NCBI RefSeq assembly: GCF_916619195.1
Contig: NZ_CAKAKL010000013.1
Coordinates: 92,529 to 156,528 of the forward strand
Origin: Inquilinus sp. Marseille-Q2685
GTDB taxonomy: Bacteria; Pseudomonadota; Alphaproteobacteria; DSM-16000; Inquilinaceae
Direction: 5' to 3'
DNA length: 64,000 nt
In this document: positions 34,487 through 43,325 of the stretch, piece by piece
Layout: each line of letters opens with the position of its first letter
Numbering within the stretch: the stretch's first letter is position 1
Notes under the pieces: generated by a model
The model's input: only the letters and a program-made list of their open reading frames with translations
Database searches by the model: none
Told to the model about the DNA's origin: nothing
Made by a program: the position numbers and the translations under genes

Positions 34487-35163
34487 GTGCCCGCCGCCAG
34501 CCCCATGGCGTTGCCGGACAGGAGACCGTCGACCCAGCCATTGGCGATGCGCACGGCGTCGTCAGGCGTGAACACGGAGGGGTCGAGGCAGAGCTCGAGC
34601 CACAGCCCGTCGAGCATGGCGGTGAAGGCCAGCGCGGCGAGCGCCGTGTCGACCCGGCGCGACCGGGCGGCGGCGGCCTCGGCGATCAGCCCCTCGAGCC
34701 GCTGGCGATAGGCGGCATAGACGTCGCGGTGGATCCGGCGGATCGCCTCGTCCCGGCGCACCAGGGCCCAGAAGGACAGCCAGATCGACAGCAGGTCGGG
34801 GTCCAGCACCGGCGGCCGGAAGCTGGCGTCGATAAAGGCGCGCAGCCGCGCCTCGGGCGTCGCATCCGCCGCGTCCAGCGCGACGGCCAGGGTCTCGGCC
34901 ACATGGCTGCCGATGGAACGGTAGGTCTCGGCGATCAGGGTGTCGATGCCGCCGAAGTAATGGCGCACCAGCCCGGGCGACACGCCGGCGCGGGCGCAGA
35001 CCTCGCGCACAGATGTGGCCGCGTGGCCACGTTCGGCCAGGCATCGGGCCGTGGCTTCGATCAGCGCCCGGCGTCTGACCGCCGGCAATTCGCGCGTGAA
35101 CTTCGCGCGCGGCCCAGGTTTATCGTCGGGCACGCTATCGGGGGCGGAGCGTGGCTCAGCCAA
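34483..35163 (-). CDS. TetR family regulator with BetI-like C-terminal domain
   Basis: The protein is about 226 residues. The helix-turn-helix is HAATSVREVCARAGVSPGLVRHYFGG (approx. residues 48-73), and the C-terminal ligand part (LRAFIDASFRPPVLDPDLLSIWLSFWALVRRD) resembles BetI, the choline-responsive repressor. The start is uncertain: a TTG at 35163 opens the frame and a GTG at 35133 is possible; neither has a clear ribosome site. The terminator of the cold-shock gene lies just upstream. Its target is not apparent; the Rieske-cluster palindrome at 25617 is one candidate. Confidence 0.85.
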   Translation of the reverse strand: MAEPRSAPDSVPDDKPGPRAKFTRELPAVRRRALIEATARCLAERGHAATSVREVCARAGVSPGLVRHYFGGIDTLIAETYRSIGSHVAETLAVALDAADATPEARLRAFIDASFRPPVLDPDLLSIWLSFWALVRRDEAIRRIHRDVYAAYRQRLEGLIAEAAAARSRRVDTALAALAFTAMLDGLWLELCLDPSVFTPDDAVRIANGWVDGLLSGNAMGLAAGT

Positions 35164-35164
35164 G

Positions 35165-35196
35165 AAAAGCTACGGCCCGGGGTTTCCCCCGGGCCG
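35165..35196 (-). terminator. Rho-independent terminator of the cold-shock gene
   Basis: CGGCCCGGGG and CCCCGGGCCG (35173-35196) pair perfectly over 10 bp around a 4-base loop. On the minus strand a T-rich run (TTTTCTT) follows at 35169-35163. It lies 9 bases after the cold-shock stop and just ahead of the TetR gene on the same strand. Confidence 0.85.
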
Positions 35197-35205
35197 TGTC
35201 CGCTG

Positions 35206-35793
35206 TCACAGGAGCTGGACGGCTTCCGCCATCGGGCCCTTCTGGCCCATGCGGACCGTCAGGCGCACCCGCTGCTCGCTGTTCAGGCTCGGCAAACCGG
35301 CCTTCTGCAGAGCGCGCGACGCGACATAGACGTCCTTGCCGCCATCATCCGGCGTGACGAAGCCGAAGCCCTTCTCGGCGTTGAAGAACTTCACCGTGCC
35401 CTCGACCTCGGTGGCCGGGCCGCTGAAGCCGCCGCGATCGCCGCCGAAGCCGCCACCGCCGCCAAAGCCGCCACGGCCGCCGCCGTCACCGAAGCGGTTC
35501 GGGCGGAAACCGCCGCCGGCCGGCGGGGCACCGAGCTCCTCGATGCGATGGATCACCGCGACCTGCGGGCCCTTCTGACCTTCCGCGATGTCGCAGACGA
35601 TCTTCGTGCCCTCATACATCTCGCGATGGCCGGACTGTTCCACGACCGAGGCGTGCAGGAACGCATCCGGCGAACCGTCCGTCACCTGGACGAAGCCGAA
35701 GCCCTTCGTCGGGTTGAACCACTTGACCACTGCCGTCACGTCACGGCGATATTCGCCGCCTCCGACGCGCGGCGGATGACGTCGGTTCATCAT
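35206..35793 (-). CDS. Double cold-shock domain protein
   Basis: The protein has 195 residues from ATG 35793 (MMNRRH; a second ATG follows directly). Two cold-shock domains are joined by a Gly/Arg/Phe-rich linker. The first (~18-85) has VVKWFNPTKGFGFVQV with DAFLHASVVEQSG. The second (~128-195) has TVKFFNAEKGFGFVTPDDGGKDVYVASRAL. These RNP1-type motifs bind single-stranded nucleic acid. The tandem arrangement with a low-complexity linker is common in alphaproteobacteria. A structured leader and a strong terminator bracket the gene. Confidence 0.92.
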   Translation of the reverse strand: MMNRRHPPRVGGGEYRRDVTAVVKWFNPTKGFGFVQVTDGSPDAFLHASVVEQSGHREMYEGTKIVCDIAEGQKGPQVAVIHRIEELGAPPAGGGFRPNRFGDGGGRGGFGGGGGFGGDRGGFSGPATEVEGTVKFFNAEKGFGFVTPDDGGKDVYVASRALQKAGLPSLNSEQRVRLTVRMGQKGPMAEAVQLL

Positions 35794-36111
35794 TGAACTG
35801 AAACTCCAAGAGAAAGTGCTGCACCAGGACCAAGGGTGCGGCTTCCGCGAGCGGAAACCAGGATCTGTCCGCTCGCAACCGGCGATGCACCGGTGCTGGA
35901 CGGTCTGAACGTTTTTGTCGAGACGACCATTCGTTACCTGAGACAACCAGCCCGCGCGTGAATATCACCCGCGGGCGACGATCGTCTCTATACCCCTCAG
36001 CCGAGCCTACAGAAGACACCCGGACGAACTATAACCTCAGGCTGCGCGCCTTGACCATAGGCGTTCCGCCGGTGTGAGAGAGAATCTTTCGCAGGACGAT
36101 TCGGGGCTGAC
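35794..36111 (-). promoter_or_regulatory. Structured 5' leader and promoter region of the cold-shock gene
   Basis: These 318 bases carry no gene. On the minus strand a TATAGA -10-like element lies near 35987-35994. An almost perfect 12-bp hairpin follows at 35950-35976, with one C-C mismatch and a 3-base loop. GACGATCGTC at 35977-35986 is a 10-bp palindrome. GGAG lies about 11 bases upstream of the start. Long structured leaders are known to control cold-shock mRNAs. This one is not a recognised family to me. Confidence 0.5.
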
Positions 36112-37101
36112 TCAGCGCGAGAGCCGCACCGGAACGCCGGTCTTGACCGATTCCCAGGCCGCGTCGGCCAGCAGCAGGGCGAGCTTGCCGTCCTCGCCGC
36201 CGGCCCGGGGTGCCCGCCCCTCCAGCACCGCGTCGATGAAATCGTCGAGCTCGCGCCGATAGGCCTCGGCATAGCGCTCCAGGAAGAAATGCAGCGGCTT
36301 GTCCCGCACCACCCCGTCGGCGCCGGCATATTCCACCGTGGTCGCGGCCCGGTTCTCGGCCCGCAGCATGCCGAGCGAGCCGAAGGCCTCGACCCGCTGG
36401 TCGTAGCCGTAGACGGCGCGGCGGCTGTTGGAGATCTGGGCGATGGCGCCGCCCGCGGTCTTCAGCGTCACCACCGCGGTGTCGACGTCGCCCTCGGCGC
36501 CGATCGCCGGATCGACGAGGTTGCTGGCGGTGGCGTAGATCTCCACCGGCTCCTCGCCCAGCAGCCAGCGGGCGATGTCGAAATCGTGGATCATCATGTC
36601 CCGGAACAGCCCGCCGGAGACGCGGATATAGCTGGCCGGCGGCGGACCCGGGTCGCGGCTGGTGATCGCCACCAGCTCGACCTTGCCGATGCGGCCTTCG
36701 GCGATGCCGGCATGGACCGCCTCGAAGCTGGGGTCGAAGCGCCGGTTGAAGCCGAGCGCCAGCGGCACCCCGGCCTGGGCGACGATGTCGAGGCAGCCCT
36801 CGACCCGGGCGCTGTCGAGATCGATCGGCTTCTCGCAGAAGATCGCCTTGCCGGCCTTGGCCGCGGCCTCGATCAGGTCGGCATGGGTGTCGGTCGAGCT
36901 GGCGATCACCACGGCGTCGGCGCCGTCCAGCGCCGCCAAGCCGTCGCCGACCGCGGCGCCGTGCTGCTTGGCCAGCGCCTCGGCCGCCTCGTGATGGACG
37001 TCGACCACGGCGACGAGTTGGGTCCGCGGATTCCGGGCGATGTTGTCGGCATGGATCTTCCCGATCCGTCCGGCGCCGAACTGGCAGATCTTGAGCATCA
37101 T
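36112..37101 (-). CDS. iolG: Inositol 2-dehydrogenase
   Basis: This 329-residue protein of the GFO/IDH/MocA family oxidises myo-inositol to 2-keto-myo-inositol with NAD. The Rossmann motif is FGAGRIGKIHADNIARNP; FCEKPIDLD carries the conserved lysine (EKP), and FRDMMIHDFDIARWLLGEEP holds the catalytic Asp/His pair. Two ATGs open the gene (37101 and 37098); the second is better spaced from GGGAGAGGA. It is divergent from iolBCDE and completes the first step of that pathway. Confidence 0.92.
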   Translation of the reverse strand: MMLKICQFGAGRIGKIHADNIARNPRTQLVAVVDVHHEAAEALAKQHGAAVGDGLAALDGADAVVIASSTDTHADLIEAAAKAGKAIFCEKPIDLDSARVEGCLDIVAQAGVPLALGFNRRFDPSFEAVHAGIAEGRIGKVELVAITSRDPGPPPASYIRVSGGLFRDMMIHDFDIARWLLGEEPVEIYATASNLVDPAIGAEGDVDTAVVTLKTAGGAIAQISNSRRAVYGYDQRVEAFGSLGMLRAENRAATTVEYAGADGVVRDKPLHFFLERYAEAYRRELDDFIDAVLEGRAPRAGGEDGKLALLLADAAWESVKTGVPVRLSR

Positions 37102-37187
37102 TCCTCTCCCTCGCGACGCGCCGGATCATCGGCCCGGCGGCGGCCGGCAGCGACAGAAAAATCAGAATTCCGAGGTTGCAGTCAAAT

Positions 37188-37201
37188 GGAATATTTGTTC
37201 T
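37188..37201. promoter_or_regulatory. Candidate IolR site GGAA-N6-TTCT between iolG and iolB
   Basis: GGAA and TTCT are six bases apart in an AT-rich patch 33-46 bases before iolB, and in the divergent promoter region for iolG. I recall GGAA-N6-TTCC as the IolR (RpiR family) consensus of Sinorhizobium; this differs in one base. No iolR gene is in the window. Confidence 0.4.
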
Positions 37202-37233
37202 ATTTGATCGAAATCGCCTTGGGGAGGACAGCC

Positions 37234-38052
37234 ATGACCCGCCATCTGACCGGCCACCGCGGCGGCTTCGGCCCGGGGCTGACGCAGATCACCCGCTTCG
37301 ACGAGCCCGAGGACGACACCGGCATCGCGGTCGCCGTGCTGAAGCTGGCGCCGGGCGAGAGCCGCGAGGTCGAGACCGCGAACGAGACCGCCTGGCTCCT
37401 GATGTCCGGCACGGCCGAGGTGACCGTCGACAACCGGTCCGTGCGCTTCTCCCGCGCCTCGCTGTTCAATGAATCGGCCAGCGCCGTGCATGTCGCGGCG
37501 GGCGCCCGGGTGCGGCTTGCGGCCGAGAGCGAGGCCGAGTTTACCGTCTACGAGACCAAGAACACCAAGCCCTTTCCCTCGCGCGTGTTCCTGCCCGAGG
37601 ACGTGCCGAACGAGCATCGCGGCAAAGGCCAGGTCGACGAGGCCTGCTATCGCTACGTCCGCACCATCTTCGACCTGCGCAACAGCGACCCGAACGCCGA
37701 GCTGGTGCTGGGCGAGGTGGTGACCTTCCCCGGCCGCTGGTCGAGCTATCCGCCACATCATCATCCGCAGCCGGAGATCTACCATTACCGCTTCACCGAT
37801 CCGCGCGGCTACGGCCATGCCGAGCTGGGCGAGACGGTGCTGAAGGTGCGCGCGAACGACACGATCAAGATCTTCGACGGCTTCGACCATGCGCAATGTG
37901 CGGCGCCCGGCTACGGCATGTACTACGCCTGGGTGATCCGGCACCTGCCGGGCAACCCCTACACCGTGCCGGAGTTCACCGAGGAGCACCGCTGGACCAT
38001 GGACGAGAAGGCCGAGTTCTGGCGCCCCGAAGGGGTCTCGCGTCATGGCTGA
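37234..38052 (+). CDS. iolB: 5-deoxy-glucuronate isomerase
   Basis: This 272-residue double-cupin enzyme converts 5-deoxy-glucuronate to 2-deoxy-5-keto-gluconate in inositol catabolism. The metal-binding motif PPHHHPQPEIYHYRF is clear, with DGFDHAQCAAPGYGMYYAWVIRH near the C-terminus. ATG 37234 follows GGGGAGG by six bases. It overlaps iolC by eight bases and heads iolBCDE. Confidence 0.95.
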   Translation: MTRHLTGHRGGFGPGLTQITRFDEPEDDTGIAVAVLKLAPGESREVETANETAWLLMSGTAEVTVDNRSVRFSRASLFNESASAVHVAAGARVRLAAESEAEFTVYETKNTKPFPSRVFLPEDVPNEHRGKGQVDEACYRYVRTIFDLRNSDPNAELVLGEVVTFPGRWSSYPPHHHPQPEIYHYRFTDPRGYGHAELGETVLKVRANDTIKIFDGFDHAQCAAPGYGMYYAWVIRHLPGNPYTVPEFTEEHRWTMDEKAEFWRPEGVSRHG

Positions 38053-39964
38053 GCCCACACTCGACGTGATCTGCATCGGCCGGTCCTCGGTCGACCTCTA
38101 TGGCGAGCAGGTCGGCGGCCGGCTGGAGGACATGGCGTCCTTCGCCAAATATGTCGGCGGCTGCCCGACCAACATCTCGGTCGGCGCCGCCCGTCTCGGC
38201 CTGCGCTCCGCCCTGCTGACCCGGGTCGGGGACGAGCATATGGGCCGCTTCATCCGCGAGCAGCTGGCGGCGGAGGGGGTGGACACGAGCCATGTCATCA
38301 CCGATCCGCAGCGGCTGACCGCGCTGGTCATTCTCGGCATCCGCGACCGCCACACCTTCCCGCTGATCTTCTACCGCGAGAACTGCGCCGACATGGCGCT
38401 GACCGAGGACGACATCGACGAGGCCTTCATCGCCTCGGCCCGCGCCGTCGTCGTCACCGGCACCCATTTCTCCACCTCCTCGGTCGCGGCGATGAGCCGG
38501 AAGGCGATGCGGCTGGCCCATGCCCATGGCCGCAAGGTGGCCCTGGACATCGACTACCGCCCGGTGCTGTGGGCCCTGACCGGCCACGGGCTGGGCGAGG
38601 AGCGCTTCGTCGAGAGCTCCGCCGTCAGCGCCCATCTGCAGGCGATCCTGCCGGAGTGCGACCTGATCGTCGGCACCGAGGAGGAGATCCACATCGCCGG
38701 CGGCGCCACCGACACGCTGGCGGCGCTGCGCCGGGTGCGCGAGCTGAGCCCCGCCACCATCGTGGTCAAGCGGGGGCCGATGGGCTGCGTCGTGTTCCCG
38801 GGCGCGATCCCGGACGATATCGAGCAGGGGGTGAAGGGCCCCGGCTTCCCGGTCGAGGTCTACAACGTCCTGGGCGCCGGCGACGGCTTCATGGCCGGCT
38901 TCCTGCGCGGCTGGCTGCGCGACGAGCCGGTCGAGGCCGCCTGCCGTTATGCCAATGCCTGCGGCGCCTTCGCCGTGTCGCGGCACGGCTGCGCGCCGTC
39001 CTATCCCAGCTGGACCGAGCTGTCGCAGTTCCTGGTCGAGGGCAGCGCCCATCACCGGCTGCGCGAGGATCCCGCCCTGAACCAGGTGCATTGGGCGACG
39101 ACCCGGATCCGCGACTGGCCCGAGGTCCACGCCATGGCCTTCGACCACCGGTCGCAGCTGGAGGAGATGGCGGCGCGCCACGGCGTCGATCCGGAGCGGA
39201 TCGGCGACTTCAAGCTCCTGGCCTGGCAAGCGGCCAGGCAGGCGCATGGCGACCGGCCCGGCTTCGGCGTGCTGATCGACGGGCGGCTGGGCAGCGAGGC
39301 GCTGTTCGCCGCCGCCGGCAGCGGCGCCTGGATCGGCCGGCCGATCGAGCTGCCGGGGTCGCGCCCGCTGCGCTTCGAGGGAGGACCCGATGTCGGCGTC
39401 ACCCTGCGGGAATGGCCGCTGGAGCATGTGGTGAAGTGCCTGGTGCAGTATCACCCGGACGACCCGCCGGAGATCCGGGCCGAGCAGGAGCGCCAGCTGC
39501 TGGCCCTGTTCGACGCCAGCCGCGCCACCCGGCACGAGCTGCTGCTCGAAGTCATCCCGCCGAAATCCATGCCGGCCGACGACCGCACCGTGGCCCGGGC
39601 GCTGGACCAGCTCTACGCCCTCGGCATCCATCCGGACTGGTGGAAGCTGCCCCCGCCGCCCTCCGAGGCCGCTTGGGCGGCGATCCAGGAGGTGATCGCC
39701 CGGCGCGACCCGCATTGCCGCGGCGTGGTGCTGCTGGGGCTTGAGGCGCCGGAGGAGGAGCTGACGGCCGCCTTCACCCTGGCCGCGCGCCAGCCCTGGT
39801 GCCGCGGCTTCGCGGTCGGCCGCACCATCTTCGGCCGCGCCGCCGAGGACTGGATCGCCGGGCGCATCGATGATGACGAAGCGGTGAGACGGATGGCCGC
39901 CAGCTATGGCAGCCTGATCGCCGCCTGGGAGAATGCCCGCGCCGCAGCACAAGCCGCGGCCTGA
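38045..39964 (+). CDS. iolC: 5-dehydro-2-deoxygluconokinase fused to an IolJ-like aldolase (DUF2090)
   Basis: This is a 639-residue fusion. Residues ~1-320 are a PfkB-type sugar kinase: KYVGGCPTNISVGAARLG, VVVTGTHFS and the GAGDGFMAGFLRG signature with the catalytic Asp. Residues ~340-639 are the DUF2090 TIM-barrel part (FDHRSQLEEMAARHG, FGVLIDGRLGSEALF, EVIPPKSMPADDRTVARAL, RGFAVGRTIFGRAAEDW), taken to be the aldolase that cleaves the kinase product. The fusion is usual in proteobacteria. It lies between iolB and iolD. Confidence 0.94.
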   Translation: MAEPTLDVICIGRSSVDLYGEQVGGRLEDMASFAKYVGGCPTNISVGAARLGLRSALLTRVGDEHMGRFIREQLAAEGVDTSHVITDPQRLTALVILGIRDRHTFPLIFYRENCADMALTEDDIDEAFIASARAVVVTGTHFSTSSVAAMSRKAMRLAHAHGRKVALDIDYRPVLWALTGHGLGEERFVESSAVSAHLQAILPECDLIVGTEEEIHIAGGATDTLAALRRVRELSPATIVVKRGPMGCVVFPGAIPDDIEQGVKGPGFPVEVYNVLGAGDGFMAGFLRGWLRDEPVEAACRYANACGAFAVSRHGCAPSYPSWTELSQFLVEGSAHHRLREDPALNQVHWATTRIRDWPEVHAMAFDHRSQLEEMAARHGVDPERIGDFKLLAWQAARQAHGDRPGFGVLIDGRLGSEALFAAAGSGAWIGRPIELPGSRPLRFEGGPDVGVTLREWPLEHVVKCLVQYHPDDPPEIRAEQERQLLALFDASRATRHELLLEVIPPKSMPADDRTVARALDQLYALGIHPDWWKLPPPPSEAAWAAIQEVIARRDPHCRGVVLLGLEAPEEELTAAFTLAARQPWCRGFAVGRTIFGRAAEDWIAGRIDDDEAVRRMAASYGSLIAAWENARAAAQAAA

Positions 39965-39977
39965 AGGGAGCATAGGG

Positions 39978-41831
39978 ATGGGAACCGTGCGTTTGACCAT
40001 GGCGCAGGCCCTGGTGCGCCACCTCGCCGCGCAATGGATCGAGGAAGAGGACGGCAGCCGCGAGCACCTGTTCGCCGGCTGCTGGGCGATCTTCGGCCAC
40101 GGCAACGTCGCCGGCATGGGCGAGGCGCTGTACGCCCATCGCGAGCAGCTGCCGACGCTGCGGGCGCATAACGAGCAGGCGATGGCCCTGGCCGCGGTCG
40201 CCTATGCCAAGGCCAAGTTCCGCCGCCGGATGATGGCGGTCACCACCTCGATCGGGCCCGGCGCCACCAACCTGGTGACCGCTGCCGCGCTGGCCCATGT
40301 CGACCGGCTGCCGGTGCTGCTGCTGCCCGGTGACGTCTACGCCAGCCGCCGGCCCGACCCGGTGCTGCAGCAGGTCGAGGATTTCGGCGACGGCACGGTC
40401 AGCGCCAATGACTGCTTCCGCCCGGTGTCGCGCTATTTCGACCGGATCACCCGGCCGGAGCAGATCCTGACCGCCCTGCCCCGCGCCCTGGCGGTGCTGA
40501 CCGACCCGGCGGAGTGCGGGCCGGTGACTCTGGCGCTGTGCCAGGACGTGCAGGCCGAAGCCTATGACTACCCCGCCTGGTTCTTCGAGGAGCAGGTCCA
40601 CCGCATCCGCCGCCCCGGCCCGGACGAGGCCGAACTGGCCCGGGCTGTCGCGGCGCTGAAGAGTGCCGAGCGGCCGCTGGTGATCGCCGGCGGCGGCGTG
40701 CTGTATTCCGGCGCCGCCAAGGCCCTGGCCGGCTTCGCCGAGCGCCACGTCCTGCCGGTGGCCGAGACCCAGGCCGGCAAGGGCAGCCTGGCCTGGAACC
40801 ATCCGAACAACGTCGGCTCGATCGGCGTCACCGGATCGAGCGCCGCCAACGCCCTGGCCGTCGATGCCGATGTGGTGCTGGCGGTCGGCACCCGACTGCA
40901 GGATTTCACCACCGGCTCCCGCGCCCTTTTCCGGGCGCCGGGGCGAACGCTGATCCAGCTGAACGCCGCCGCCTTCGACGCCGGCAAGCACGGCGCCCTG
41001 CCGCTGGTCGCCGATGCGCGGCGCGGCCTGGACGAGCTGTCCGAGGCTCTCGGGTCCTGGACCGCGCCGAAGGCCCAGTCCGACCGCACCCGCGGCCTGA
41101 TCGCGGACTGGACCGCCTCGGTCGACCGCGCCACCGCCGCCAGCAACGCCCCCCTGCCCTCCGACGCCCAGGTGCTGGGTGCCGTGAACCGCGCGGCCGG
41201 GCGCGGCGCCGTGGTGGTCTGCGCCGCCGGCGGCCTGCCGGGCGAGCTGCACAAGCTGTGGCGCACCGACGCGCCGGGCGGCTACCACCTGGAATACGGC
41301 TATTCCTGCATGGGCTACGAGATCGCCGGTGGCCTCGGCGTCAAGCTGGCCCGGCCGGACCGCGAGGTCTATGTCCTGGTCGGCGACGGCAGCTACATGA
41401 TGATGAACTCCGAGATCGCGACCGCGGTGCAGCAGGGCGTGAAGCTGACCATCGTCGTGCTCGACAATCGCGGCTTCGGCTGCATCAACCGGCTGCAGAA
41501 CGCCACCGGCGGCGCCTCCTTCAACAACCTGTTCCGCGACATCGAAGGCGCCCAGCCGATCGACTTCGCCGCCCATGCCGCCAGCATGGGCGCAGCGTCG
41601 GAGAAGGTGGCCGGCATCGCCGAGCTGGAGGGTGCGCTGCTGCGCGCCAAGGCCACCGACCAGACCAGCGTCATCGTCATCGACACCGACCCGGTGGTGA
41701 CGACCGAGGCCGGCGGCGCCTGGTGGGACGTGGCCGTCCCCGAGGTCTCCGACCGCGACCAGGTGCGCCGGGCCCGCGCCGGCTACGAGGAGCAGCTGGC
41801 CGGGCATCCCGTCACCGGGCGCTCCGCCTGA
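39978..41831 (+). CDS. iolD: 3D-trihydroxycyclohexane-1,2-dione hydrolase
   Basis: This 617-residue thiamine diphosphate enzyme opens the inositol ring. The start is ATG 39978, with AAGGGAG seven bases before it. It shows NEQAMALAAVAYAKAKFRRRMMAVTTSIGPGATNLVTAAA near the N-terminus (the catalytic Glu side of the TPP site) and VGDGSYMMMNSEIATAVQQGVKLTIVVLDNRGFGCINRLQ, the Mg-TPP GDGx(n)N motif. Length and features match IolD. Third in iolBCDE. Confidence 0.95.
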   Translation: MGTVRLTMAQALVRHLAAQWIEEEDGSREHLFAGCWAIFGHGNVAGMGEALYAHREQLPTLRAHNEQAMALAAVAYAKAKFRRRMMAVTTSIGPGATNLVTAAALAHVDRLPVLLLPGDVYASRRPDPVLQQVEDFGDGTVSANDCFRPVSRYFDRITRPEQILTALPRALAVLTDPAECGPVTLALCQDVQAEAYDYPAWFFEEQVHRIRRPGPDEAELARAVAALKSAERPLVIAGGGVLYSGAAKALAGFAERHVLPVAETQAGKGSLAWNHPNNVGSIGVTGSSAANALAVDADVVLAVGTRLQDFTTGSRALFRAPGRTLIQLNAAAFDAGKHGALPLVADARRGLDELSEALGSWTAPKAQSDRTRGLIADWTASVDRATAASNAPLPSDAQVLGAVNRAAGRGAVVVCAAGGLPGELHKLWRTDAPGGYHLEYGYSCMGYEIAGGLGVKLARPDREVYVLVGDGSYMMMNSEIATAVQQGVKLTIVVLDNRGFGCINRLQNATGGASFNNLFRDIEGAQPIDFAAHAASMGAASEKVAGIAELEGALLRAKATDQTSVIVIDTDPVVTTEAGGAWWDVAVPEVSDRDQVRRARAGYEEQLAGHPVTGRSA

Positions 41832-41865
41832 TCCATCAACCAACCGACCGCACGAGACCGCCGCG

Positions 41866-42762
41866 ATGACCGTCACCCTCGGCACCAACCCGATCGCCTG
41901 GAGCAACGACGACCTGCCGGAGCTGGGCGGCGAGACGCCGCTCGAGACCTGCCTGTTCGAGGCGCGCGAGGCCGGCTTCACCGGTATCGAGCTGGGCAAC
42001 AAGTTCCCGCGCCAGGCCGATGCCCTGCGGCCGATCCTGGAGGCGCACCGCCTAGCCCTGATCTCGGGCTGGTATAGCGCTAACCTGCTCGACCACTCGG
42101 TCGAGGAGGAGATCGCGGCGATGGAGCCGCATCTGACGCTGCTCGCCGCGCTCGGCTGCAAAGTCATGGTGTTCTGCGACACCTCGGGCGCGGTGCACGG
42201 GAACCGCGGCACGCCGCTGTCGCAGCGCCCGACCCTGCCGGAGGAATCCTGGCCGGAGTTCGGCCGCAAGCTGACCGCGGTCGGCGACCACATGGCCAGG
42301 CGCGGCGTCCGGCTGGCCTATCACCACCACATGGGCACGCTGGTGCAGAGTGAGGCCGAGGTCGACCTGCTGATGCAGCACACCGGCCTGTCGGTCGGGC
42401 TGCTGCTCGATTCCGGCCACATGACCGTGGCCGGCGGCGACCCGGCGGCCCTGGCCAAGCGTTATGCCAGCCGGATCAACCATGTTCATGCCAAGGATGT
42501 GCGCCGCGACGTGCTGCAGAGGGTGCGCGACGAGGATTGGAGCTTCCTCGACGGCGTCATCGGCGGGCTGTTCACAGTGCCGGGCGACGGCATGGTCGAC
42601 TTCCCGCGCATCTTCGACGCGCTGCCGAAGAGCTACAGCGGCTGGATGGTGGTGGAGGCCGAGCAGGACCCGGCCAAGGCGCATCCGCTGACCTATGCCC
42701 GGCTGGGCTACCGCAACCTGTGGAAGTTCGCGACCGGCGCCGGCTTCGAGGTGAAGAGCTGA
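41866..42762 (+). CDS. iolE: Myo-inosose-2 dehydratase
   Basis: The protein has 298 residues with a xylose-isomerase-like TIM barrel. It removes water from 2-keto-myo-inositol. LGTNPIAWSNDDLPELGG begins the protein. RLAYHHHMGTLVQSEAEVDLLMQ, SVGLLLDSGHMTVAGGDP and NHVHAKDVR hold the metal ligands, and GWMVVEAEQDP the last acidic ligand. It closes iolBCDE, 34 bases after iolD. The last enzyme of the pathway, IolA/MmsA, is not in the window. Confidence 0.95.
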   Translation: MTVTLGTNPIAWSNDDLPELGGETPLETCLFEAREAGFTGIELGNKFPRQADALRPILEAHRLALISGWYSANLLDHSVEEEIAAMEPHLTLLAALGCKVMVFCDTSGAVHGNRGTPLSQRPTLPEESWPEFGRKLTAVGDHMARRGVRLAYHHHMGTLVQSEAEVDLLMQHTGLSVGLLLDSGHMTVAGGDPAALAKRYASRINHVHAKDVRRDVLQRVRDEDWSFLDGVIGGLFTVPGDGMVDFPRIFDALPKSYSGWMVVEAEQDPAKAHPLTYARLGYRNLWKFATGAGFEVKS

Positions 42763-42861
42763 CGGCCGGATCGGTCAACACACTGTCTATGAAGATTTCC
42801 CCAACGGGGCGAGGCGGTTGGTGTCATAGTGAGGCATCGATTCACTCGCCCGGATGGTGAA

Positions 42862-43266
42862 ATGTCGGCCTTTTCTTCCTTTTTCGCCTTCTTCGCGCGG
42901 ATTTTCCTCGCCGCCATCTTCGTCGTGTCCGGCTGGGGCAAGCTGACCGGCTTTGAAGGGGCCGTCGGCTATATCGCCTCCAACGGTCTGCCGGCCCCAC
43001 AGGTCTTCGCGGCGCTGACCATCCTGGTCGAGCTCGGCGGCGGCATCCTGCTGATTCTCGGCCTGTTCTCGCGCCTGGCCGCCTTCGTCATGGCCGGCTT
43101 CACTCTGCTGACCATCGTGGTCGTCCACCATTTCTGGACCTTCGAGGGGGCGGACGCGATGATGCAGCAGATCCACGCGATGAAGAATCTCGCCATCGCC
43201 GGCGGCCTGTTGATGGTCACCGCCTTCGGTCCCGGCGCCTGGGCGATCGGCCCCGGCCGCGACTGA
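42862..43266 (+). CDS. DoxX family membrane protein
   Basis: This 134-residue protein has four membrane segments and the DoxX pattern: FARIFLAAIFVVSGWGKLTGFEGAVGYIAS, ILVELGGGILLILGLFSRLAAFVMAGFTL, and AMKNLAIAGGLLMVTAFGPG. The start is ATG 42862 behind GGTGAA; an upstream ATG at 42829 adds residues without family match. Roles in the family range from quinone-linked redox proteins to stress tolerance. It is a single gene with a strong terminator after it. Confidence 0.9.
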   Translation: MSAFSSFFAFFARIFLAAIFVVSGWGKLTGFEGAVGYIASNGLPAPQVFAALTILVELGGGILLILGLFSRLAAFVMAGFTLLTIVVVHHFWTFEGADAMMQQIHAMKNLAIAGGLLMVTAFGPGAWAIGPGRD

Positions 43267-43292
43267 GAGCGGCCTCCGGGACGGATCGGAAA

Positions 43293-43317
43293 CGGCGGGC
43301 CCGGGGCCCGCCGTTTT
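43293..43317. terminator. Rho-independent terminator after DoxX
   Basis: CGGCGGGCCC and GGGCCCGCCG form a GC-rich stem followed by TTTTCGTT on the plus strand. It sits 26 bases after the DoxX stop and 9 bases before the end of the convergent enoyl-CoA hydratase gene, so it may serve both. Confidence 0.85.
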
Positions 43318-43325
43318 CGTTCGGG

